In this document: piece by piece, positions 6,585-12,195 of the stretch
How the letters are laid out: the number at the start of each line of letters is the position of its first letter
Position numbering within the stretch: position 1 is the first letter of the stretch
Origin: an uncultured Dorea sp.
Lineage (GTDB): Bacteria > Bacillota_A > Clostridia > Lachnospirales > Lachnospiraceae
DNA length: 12,195 nt
Direction of reading: 5' to 3'
Assembly (NCBI GenBank): GCA_910579015.1
Contig: CAJTRO010000071.1
Location: forward strand, 1 to 12,195
Translations under genes and position numbers: made by a program
The notes under the pieces: generated by a model
What the model saw: the letters and a program-made list of their open reading frames with translations, nothing else
The model's database searches: none
Told to the model about the DNA's origin: nothing

Positions 6585-9500
6585 TTAATGCTTCTTCTTT
6601 GGTTTGCCGGACGCCTTCTTTGACTTGATCCGTAATCCTACGATAACTGCGATAGAAGCGGCCAATACAACAACCCATGCAATGATCTTGTTCGTATCGC
6701 CTGTCTTCGGCAGAAGAGAGGATAATGCGGATTTGACGGCATCTGTGACAGAACCTGTACCGGCGCCGTTGCCGGCTGCCGCGGCACCGTCTGCGTCTGT
6801 CTTCGGATTAGAGGTAACGATACCGTTATTCTGGTCATCGCCGGCCGGATTCTCACCGTCCGGGTTCTCACCATCCGGATTCTCACCGTCCGGGTTATCG
6901 CCGTTCGGGTCATCCCCGCCAGGATTCTCGCCATCCGGATTTACTACGTTGTCGCCGTCGCTGACGTTGTTGCTGTTCGGACCGCCCGGAACAGCCGCTG
7001 TCCATGCAATTGCAAGCGGTGATGCGCTTGTGATGTTGAACTGCAATCCGTAAGGAGTCTTGGTTACTTTATCCGCGTACCAGGTCTCTACGTTTCCGGT
7101 CTTCTCGCCGGAAGCAACCATATGTGCGATCGCGAAGTCGTTCGCCTCAAGGCTCGTGCCGTCCGGATATGGTATGGTAATGGTATATCCGCCTTCTGCA
7201 AAGTCATCTAATGTCGCATCGCGCAGAGGATCGCTGTCAATCTTAACCTTTACAACCAGATCATAGAAGTTCATCTTCAGGTATGTAAAATCACCGTGGT
7301 TACCGATCACAGAGAGTTCCTGCGTCATAGTCTGGTAAATAGACTCGGTTGCCGCCGCTTTATCTGTCGTGTCCAGTTTGGACATCAGTTCATCTGAGAT
7401 TATATTATTCTCAATGCCGTCTCCTGATGTGATAAACGGATTGAGGAAAGCGTGGACGTTTATTGCACTCTCTGATTTGTTCAGCGTGGCAGTGGCGATC
7501 TCACTGTTATTCAGACCTTCTTTTACACCGATTGCTTTTACTACGGTTGTCGTGCTGACACGGAATGGTTCCGTGTACTTCTTGCTCTCAGTGGTAGGAT
7601 CCGAACCGTCTACCGTGTAATAGATCGTGGCGTCCTCTGTCTCACAGGTGATTTCTACCAGCCTGGAACCAGTGAATTCGCTCTCGCCCTCCGGATCAAT
7701 GACCGGTTTCTTTACATCACGTAATTTCAGTGTGAGTGTTGCTGTTGCCACTTCACTGTCGTCCATGTTGTTCTTGACAGCGAATGCTTTGATCGTTGTT
7801 GTATCGGTTATCTCGAACGGTTCTGTGTAGATCGGGCTCTCCAGTGTCGGCTCTGTACCATCGGTTGTGTAATAGATGGTCATGCCGTCCAGTTTATGAG
7901 TGATCGTAACCTCCTGTGACTCGAAGAATTCGGTTCCGTCTTCCGGAGTGATGATCGGAGGCTTTGCAACTAACCTGTTCGTAGAGTTAGTGGTTGTGGT
8001 CGGCTCACTGGGCTTATGAGTCTTGGTCTTCTTGAACCTTACATAAGCCGTATATTCGGTGTTGGACTCACAGTCTGTCTTAAGCTGCGCTCCGTCGCCG
8101 GATTGGTAATCTTCATCCTTTGGCTCAACACCGGTCTTGCCGATAAAGTATTCTACGTTATCCAGCTTGGAATCGGAGCTTATCGTTCCGGTAAATGTCT
8201 GCTCATCAGTATTTGGTGAGAATGTCAGCTTAATGTCAGCCGGTTTGTTCGTCTCTTCGAGGAGGTCGAAAGTAAATTCCTCCTCGCCAATCTCGCTCTG
8301 CTTTACGTTCGGATCGAGCTTGGAACGTGCTTCGAAGAGGTGTACGGATTCCGGTTCGATGTTGTCGAATACCGGGCTGTCCTGCCAGCCTTCTGTCTCG
8401 GGAAGGTCTTTGCTGTCCATTCTGTATTCATACATCGTACCATCCTTAGGATCGTTTGTAACTTCCAGCGTAAAGATGTATCTTTCAGGAATTGAACTAA
8501 CTACATATTTACCGCCTATTATAGGCGTATCAGGTGCCGGTTTCTGGCTGATAGTTACAGGCTGTTTCAAAAGTAAGCCGTTGACAGAAGATAAAATGTA
8601 GTTAGGCCCTTTGTTACCGCCGAGTTTTGGATCAATTAAATCAACGGTCGGATATGTTCCAACATCTCTTCCAGAAATAAGAGCTTTAGTTTCCAGTTTT
8701 ACATCAGCTTTATCACTTGGAAGAACACCAATTAATTGTAAATCCGTAAGTTCAACTTCATTTGTACCATCATAATCCCTGTCCTTCGCAGTAGGAGGAA
8801 GGTTTGTATTAATAGTTACCGGCAGTGCCTCAATAGTGAATGTTGTCAAAGGAGCTGTATCAGTATAATTTCCGGTTCCTTCAATGGTGTATTCAATTGT
8901 ACCAGCACTGATAAAATCGTTTGTAGAAGGTGTAATAGTATACTCTGTGCCTTTAACTAGTGTTTTAAGTGTGCCATCTTCACTTGAGCCTATAGTTACA
9001 GTAATTTTTGGATCCTTTTCACTGCCATCATATGGTGCAGATACTGGATTTATGGTAACTGAAGCCTTTTCAAGGGATGCAGGATTAATAGTAAATGTCT
9101 TTTCTACTTTACCAGAATAATTACCATTAGATTTTGCAGTGATAGTAACTGTTGCGGTTCCTACATCTGTGTTTTTAGAAAATACAGCAGTATAGTCATT
9201 ATTATCAAGTTCATCTCCATTATAAGTAATATTAATTTTTGGTGTAATTGCGTTTCCAGTATAGCTCTTATTAGGAATAGAAGATACCATATCATCAGTT
9301 AACGGTTTGGGTTCCACTTTAACGGTTTTATTATTTCGGTCGTCTAATACGATAGGATCATATCCATCTTTTGTAAAGGTTATTTTGTATGAACCAGCAT
9401 TTTTGATTTCTGTTACGTCTATTAAATCATCATATACTATTTTGCGTTTCCAACTGCTAGGATCATCAATTTTATAATAAGTATCCTCTGGTGGATAATA

Positions 9501-10754
9501 CCGTTCCTCATCAATGGTAAGCACTTCGTTAGTCAAATCTTTACCCGTATAAACCTGGGTTTTTGTATGAATATCGTCTTCGGTCAAGGAAACAATACGT
9601 TCAAGCAATTGTGATAGGAGAAGTGAACCATCATGATTTAGTTTGTCATAGTTTACAATGCTTCCGCTGCCTTTAATGGAACATCCCTTTAGGGCCCATA
9701 TTCCTTTTGGAGAAATAGTTAATGTACGGTTTTTATCAATGTTTAGAGTCTGTCCGTTAAGAGATTCATCTAATAATGCATTACCATATACTGTTCCATT
9801 CTTTTTATCTTTATCCCAAATAATTCCATTAAAATCAGAGGTTATTGTGTTGGAATTAATCTTACTGGCAATAATTGATGAACTATTTCCGTCACCAGAT
9901 GAAAGGTTCTTGCAATTAATACCATCAGCCAGAGTGGAGTCCGTGTTTTTGCCGCCAATAGCGGTTACTTTACCTCCGGAAACAATCACATCACCGCCTT
10001 TACCGCCAGAGCCACAACCTATACCGGAACCGCCTTGGGCGATATCATATCCTTCACCGCCTGTAGCCGTTACAGTTCCGCCATTTATGTTGATTGTACC
10101 AGCACCGCCGCCAACAGCACCGCCTATACCAGCACATCGCATACCACCTACAGCTGTGATTTGACCACTGTTAATAGTAATCGTACCTGCGGGACCTACA
10201 GCTTGAGCACCTATACCAGCACCACCGCCACCGCCGGTAACATCAAGTTTTCCATTTGTGCTGTCGTTAATATCTATTGCAGCACCTTCTGGAACACATA
10301 GGCCGGCAAAAGTAGAAGGACTCTTAAGGATATTCTGGCCTTCTAGGAATAAATGAACAGTTGCTCCAGGTCTGATATCAAAAGCAGGAGCACTGGTATC
10401 TGGAAGTTGGCTCGATAAATCAATATTCACATTCTTTAAAGTAATTTTGTGTTCACCGCTTCGTATGGATATACTATTGGTAGTGGTTGTACCTGTAATT
10501 GTATGTCCTTGACAGTTTTGGCCACATACAGCATCAGTAATGGTTATGAGACCGGCAGATATGTCAGGATTGCTGAGAGAATCACCAGTCCCCTCGCTTT
10601 GATCCGGGTTAGTCCCGCCAGTTGTAGAGTCACTGCCGCTGGCTGGAGGTGTTGTTCCAGATACATCTTGGGCTGATGCCGCTATAGGAACAGAAAACAA
10701 TACTGTACATGTCGTCAAGAACATGGTCAGTAATCTTAAATATCTTTTTCGCAT
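6585..10754 (-). CDS. LPXTG cell-wall-anchored multidomain surface protein (putative adhesin)
   Basis: From ATG 10754 the product is about 1389 residues. It has a signal peptide (basic RKR, hydrophobic core, ASA at about 26-28), a Ser/Thr/Gly/Pro linker to about 60, then a region to about 330 with glycine-rich turns (GGGGGAGIG near 174, AGIGGAVGGGAG, INGGTVTATGG) suggesting a right-handed beta-helix. Ig-like/MBG-type modules follow (about 480-650), a YDG-type module (DYDGTNEVEL near 660), two fibronectin-like segments (about 710-920) and two chitobiase C-terminal-type modules (TIYYTTDGTEPT and TIYYTVDGSDPT; about 934-1090). An uncharacterised domain (1100-1250) and the NPDGE repeat precede LPKTG at 1348, a hydrophobic segment and a basic tail, the standard sortase A anchor. 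No catalytic motif is visible, so a binding or structural role at the surface is inferred. GTG 10757 is an alternative start; GAAAGGA (10764-10770) could serve either. Confidence 0.93.
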   Translation of the reverse strand: MRKRYLRLLTMFLTTCTVLFSVPIAASAQDVSGTTPPASGSDSTTGGTNPDQSEGTGDSLSNPDISAGLITITDAVCGQNCQGHTITGTTTTNSISIRSGEHKITLKNVNIDLSSQLPDTSAPAFDIRPGATVHLFLEGQNILKSPSTFAGLCVPEGAAIDINDSTNGKLDVTGGGGGAGIGAQAVGPAGTITINSGQITAVGGMRCAGIGGAVGGGAGTININGGTVTATGGEGYDIAQGGSGIGCGSGGKGGDVIVSGGKVTAIGGKNTDSTLADGINCKNLSSGDGNSSSIIASKINSNTITSDFNGIIWDKDKKNGTVYGNALLDESLNGQTLNIDKNRTLTISPKGIWALKGCSIKGSGSIVNYDKLNHDGSLLLSQLLERIVSLTEDDIHTKTQVYTGKDLTNEVLTIDEERYYPPEDTYYKIDDPSSWKRKIVYDDLIDVTEIKNAGSYKITFTKDGYDPIVLDDRNNKTVKVEPKPLTDDMVSSIPNKSYTGNAITPKINITYNGDELDNNDYTAVFSKNTDVGTATVTITAKSNGNYSGKVEKTFTINPASLEKASVTINPVSAPYDGSEKDPKITVTIGSSEDGTLKTLVKGTEYTITPSTNDFISAGTIEYTIEGTGNYTDTAPLTTFTIEALPVTINTNLPPTAKDRDYDGTNEVELTDLQLIGVLPSDKADVKLETKALISGRDVGTYPTVDLIDPKLGGNKGPNYILSSVNGLLLKQPVTISQKPAPDTPIIGGKYVVSSIPERYIFTLEVTNDPKDGTMYEYRMDSKDLPETEGWQDSPVFDNIEPESVHLFEARSKLDPNVKQSEIGEEEFTFDLLEETNKPADIKLTFSPNTDEQTFTGTISSDSKLDNVEYFIGKTGVEPKDEDYQSGDGAQLKTDCESNTEYTAYVRFKKTKTHKPSEPTTTTNSTNRLVAKPPIITPEDGTEFFESQEVTITHKLDGMTIYYTTDGTEPTLESPIYTEPFEITDTTTIKAFAVKNNMDDSEVATATLTLKLRDVKKPVIDPEGESEFTGSRLVEITCETEDATIYYTVDGSDPTTESKKYTEPFRVSTTTVVKAIGVKEGLNNSEIATATLNKSESAINVHAFLNPFITSGDGIENNIISDELMSKLDTTDKAAATESIYQTMTQELSVIGNHGDFTYLKMNFYDLVVKVKIDSDPLRDATLDDFAEGGYTITIPYPDGTSLEANDFAIAHMVASGEKTGNVETWYADKVTKTPYGLQFNITSASPLAIAWTAAVPGGPNSNNVSDGDNVVNPDGENPGGDDPNGDNPDGENPDGENPDGENPAGDDQNNGIVTSNPKTDADGAAAAGNGAGTGSVTDAVKSALSSLLPKTGDTNKIIAWVVVLAASIAVIVGLRIKSKKASGKPKKKH
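6841..6945. repeat. 15-bp tandem repeat encoding the NPDGE linker
   Basis: About seven consecutive 15-base units (plus-strand form CCGTCCGGGTTCTCA and variants) encode (D/E)NP(D/A/G)G units of the surface protein just before its sorting signal. The central four units are nearly identical; outer units have drifted. Because the period is a multiple of three, copy-number change keeps the frame. The acidic, proline-rich linker probably spans the cell wall. Confidence 0.85.
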
Positions 10755-10842
10755 CACTCTAAATCCTTTCTGAAAAATTTATCATATTTTATGTATATAA
10801 TATCTGTAGGTAAAATGGAATTTTGACCTCTAGATTTACCTT

Positions 10843-10911
10843 ATATATAAGTATACTTCAATTTCCCATGAAGTTCAATGTTTTTGTAGACGCTCAACTA
10901 TACTTATATAT
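10843..10911. repeat. 13-bp inverted repeats flanking the surface-protein promoter core
   Basis: ATATATAAGTATA (10843-10855) and its perfect reverse complement TATACTTATATAT (10899-10911) are separated by 43 bases. Allowing two mismatches the match extends inward to 18 bases. The left copy contains the -10 box of the surface-protein promoter and the dyad centre (10877) falls on its -35 box. They could be paired regulator sites or recombination sites; the sequence is AT-rich, so part of the match may be chance. Confidence 0.5.
10850..10878 (-). promoter_or_regulatory. Promoter of the LPXTG surface-protein gene
   Basis: On the minus strand TTGAAC (10873-10878, four of six consensus bases) and TATACT (10850-10855, five of six) are spaced by 17 bases. 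Transcription should start near 10843, about 90 bases before the coding start. ATGGAATTTT occurs as a direct repeat on the plus strand at 10815-10824 and 10910-10919, on either side of the promoter. Confidence 0.55.
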
Positions 10912-11223
10912 GGAATTTTCTGTTTCTGATATTATCATATTCACAGAGGTTGTCTGAAATATCTGGTATATCAAAGTTATTTCTCACTTTTATATCTGAA
11001 AATGCTTCCCATGGTTAATATATGCCGTCTCCGGCCGCATGATCCACCTCCCTGTTCCGGACTTTCCGCCTTTTCAAGATATCATGCCGGCATCTCAGCA
11101 AAATCCCTGTTTTCCTGATTAAGTTCTTTCTGTTATTATCTTATAGATTACCCCCCGTCGCTAAAAAGCTGTCTTATTATTATATCGTCACAAATGTAGT
11201 TTTGATTATAACTCTTAAAAAAG

Positions 11224-11262
11224 ATGTTATAACATTTCGAATGTTTCCTTATTATAATAAGA
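11224..11262. repeat. Cluster of overlapping palindromes
   Basis: ATGTTATAACAT (11224-11235) is a perfect 12-bp palindrome. It shares a half-site with AACATT-TCG-AATGTT (11231-11245). CTTATTATAATAAG (11248-11261) is a perfect 14-bp palindrome that contains TATAAT, with ATAACA 18 bases before it at 11229-11234 as a weak -35. Three ATGTT half-sites in about 20 bases suggest a DNA-binding-protein site overlapping a weak plus-strand promoter; the function is inferred. Confidence 0.45.
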
Positions 11263-11301
11263 AGGAATTTACTCTTGTCAAATTTTGTCGATTAATTTAG
11301 A

Positions 11302-11330
11302 TTGAAAACCCTGTAACAGGGATGTATACT
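11302..11330 (+). promoter_or_regulatory. Strong plus-strand promoter with a dyad in its spacer
   Basis: TTGAAA (11302-11307, five of six) and TATACT (11325-11330, five of six) are spaced by 17 bases. The spacer holds CCCTG-TAA-CAGGG (11309-11321), a perfect 5-bp dyad that could be an operator. Transcription would start near 11337, about 200 bases before the nuclease gene. No terminator was seen between, so it may drive that gene through a long leader or make a separate small RNA. Confidence 0.55.
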
Positions 11331-11477
11331 GATATCAAAGATGAGCGATCAGTCTTGTCAATATCAAAGAATTTTTATTTCTATATTTAATAGCTGACCT
11401 CTGTCGTCAGCATCATTTCCCGCAGAATCAGTAAATAAATCGGAACATTTCCCATACTTGTCCAAATAGTTATCCGT

Positions 11478-11506
11478 TTAACAATGTGTATTATACTGTA
11501 TTTTAT
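11478..11506 (+). promoter_or_regulatory. Possible proximal promoter of the nuclease-family gene
   Basis: TTAACA (11478-11483, five of six) and TTTTAT (11501-11506, four of six) are spaced by 17 bases. TATACT at 11492-11497 is an alternative -10 but has no good -35. Either would start transcription some 25-40 bases before the coding start. The assignment is weak, because AT-rich DNA gives such matches easily. Confidence 0.3.
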
Positions 11507-11539
11507 AGTGAGACTGTGTTAATATTAAGGAGAAAGAAG

Positions 11540-12195
11540 ATGAAAAATAAAATAGTGTTGTCATTAATAGGAAGAGCCAGGAGATATCGGGTGAAGCGGA
11601 CATATAAGGACCGGTTATTCCGAGTGATATTCCGGGAAAAGAAGGCAATGTTGTCGCTTTATAATGCAATTAACGGGACTGAGCATGAGAATCTGGAGGA
11701 TTTGGAAGTCAGAACGCTGGAAGATGCGGTCTATCTGGGGTATAAGAATGACCTCGCTTTTCTGATCAGCAATACATTGAACCTGTATGAGCATCAAAGT
11801 ACAACGAATCCGAATATGCCGTTGAGAGGGCTGATCTATTTTGCGGAAATGCTGCGTGCATATGTCGAGGAGAGGGATTATGACCTTTATAGTTCAAAAT
11901 TGATTTCCCTGCCAGTACCACAATATATAGTGTTCTACAATGGTCTGGAGAATAAGCCGGACCGGGAAGAACTGAGATTGTCGGATGCATTTGACGAGAA
12001 GGCAAGGGCGGAAACGGCGTTGGAGTGTAAGGCGATCGTATTGAATATCAATAAGGGGCACAACGGAGAACTGATGGAAAAGTGCCGTCAGCTGGAAGGA
12101 TATTCGTATTTTATAAATGCAGTGAGGGAGTATCTGGGATCGGGGTACGATCTGGAATCCTCAGTAGACCAGGCGATTGACGAATGTGTCAGTAA
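11540..12195 (+). CDS. Rpn-type PD-(D/E)XK nuclease / putative transposase-family protein, 5' part (runs off the window)
   Basis: An open frame starts at ATG 11540 with AAGGAGA (11527-11533) six bases upstream and continues for 218 codons with no stop to the window end. The sequence matches the family annotated as recombination-promoting nuclease (Rpn) or PD-(D/E)XK nuclease-family transposase, common in Lachnospiraceae. Visible features are KDRLFRVIF (about 23-31), LSLYNAINGT (38-47), YLGYKNDLAFLI (65-76) with D71, and LYEHQSTTNPNMPLR (82-96), where E84-H-Q86 is the E-x-Q form of the catalytic E-x-K. Later come VFYNG, LRLSDAF, LNINKGHNGELMEKC and YSYFINAV. Rpn proteins cut DNA and stimulate RecA-independent recombination; many copies per genome are usual. 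The visible part has no frameshift. The C-terminal part lies outside, so whether the gene is complete is unknown. Confidence 0.82.
   Translation, partial: MKNKIVLSLIGRARRYRVKRTYKDRLFRVIFREKKAMLSLYNAINGTEHENLEDLEVRTLEDAVYLGYKNDLAFLISNTLNLYEHQSTTNPNMPLRGLIYFAEMLRAYVEERDYDLYSSKLISLPVPQYIVFYNGLENKPDREELRLSDAFDEKARAETALECKAIVLNINKGHNGELMEKCRQLEGYSYFINAVREYLGSGYDLESSVDQAIDECVS

Larger units (their letters stand above)
10755..11539. other. Nearly 800-base AT-rich intergenic region rich in regulatory structure
   Basis: No supportable gene was found between the surface-protein start and the nuclease gene. From left to right it holds the surface-protein promoter with its inverted repeats, a GC-richer patch at about 11030-11095 that contains a strong minus-strand Shine-Dalgarno followed by only 16 codons, a cluster of palindromes at 11224-11262, a strong plus-strand promoter at 11302-11330, a small hairpin at 11393-11411 (GCTGAC/GTCAGC), and the leader of the nuclease gene. 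Reading frames in the region are short and mostly lack ribosome binding sites. Confidence 0.6.

Noticed and set aside
6841..6945. Possible CRISPR-like array
   Set aside because: The units are contiguous 15-base coding repeats without spacers and keep the reading frame of the surface protein.
8513..8527. CGCCTA-TTA-TAGGCG dyad inside the surface-protein gene
   Set aside because: It lies within coding sequence (TPIIGGKYV), has no T run and is short enough to be chance, although it falls near the base-composition step.
6604..10676. Plus-strand open frames opposite the surface-protein gene, some with repetitive Ser/Pro/Gly sequence
   Set aside because: The repeats mirror the NPDGE-coding and glycine-rich stretches of the real gene on the other strand.
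11332..11370. Direct repeat ATATCAAAGA at 11332-11341 and 11361-11370, with ATATCAAAG also at 10968-10976, and TCTTGTCAA at 11273 and 11353
   Set aside because: Repeats of nine or ten bases are expected by chance in an AT-rich region of this length; no regular spacing was found.
11478..12005. Minus-strand open frames at 11478-11669, 11615-11797 and 11766-12005
   Set aside because: They are antisense to the supported plus-strand nuclease gene and overlap each other.

Overview
The window looks like a chromosomal segment from a Gram-positive Clostridia genome, most likely Lachnospiraceae. This is inferred from four things: AGGAGG-type ribosome binding sites before nearly every gene, an LPKTG sortase-anchored surface protein, a PD-(D/E)XK 'Rpn-type' nuclease gene of a kind common in gut Lachnospiraceae, and a hypothetical protein with a conserved stretch I associate with that family. 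No rRNA, tRNA, CRISPR array or complete insertion sequence was seen.

Layout from left to right. (1) 1-27 is a terminator tail of a gene outside the window. (2) 80-1332 is a plus-strand two-gene unit: a small secreted protein followed, through an ATGA overlap, by a 220-residue protein without a signal peptide. Its promoter is built into a palindrome. (3) 1396-2007 is a minus-strand GNAT acetyltransferase with a good promoter. It is divergent from (4) 2155-3042, a helix-turn-helix regulator fused to about six membrane segments. (5) A strong hairpin at 3067-3113 separates that gene from carB (3145-6366, minus), the large subunit of carbamoyl-phosphate synthase, which here has no carA beside it and has two candidate promoters with a U-rich leader between them. 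(6) 6585-10754 (minus) encodes a cell-wall-anchored protein of about 1389 residues. Its parts are a signal peptide, a glycine-rich beta-helix-like region, Ig-like/MBG/YDG-type modules, two chitobiase C-terminal-type modules, a NPDGE-repeat linker and LPKTG. Its N-terminal half is visibly AT-richer than its C-terminal half. (7) 10755-11539 is a gene-poor, AT-rich stretch of nearly 800 bases with at least two convincing promoters, several palindromes and a pair of 13-base inverted repeats around the surface-protein promoter. (8) 11540 to the window end is the 5' part of a PD-(D/E)XK nuclease-family gene with no stop codon inside the window.

The genes do not form one pathway. carB is core pyrimidine/arginine metabolism; around it lie accessory functions (surface adhesion, a membrane-linked regulator, an acetyltransferase, an Rpn-type nuclease and an uncharacterised secreted/cytoplasmic pair). 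The least explained parts are the 230-1332 gene pair with its palindromic promoter, and the 10755-11539 regulatory region.
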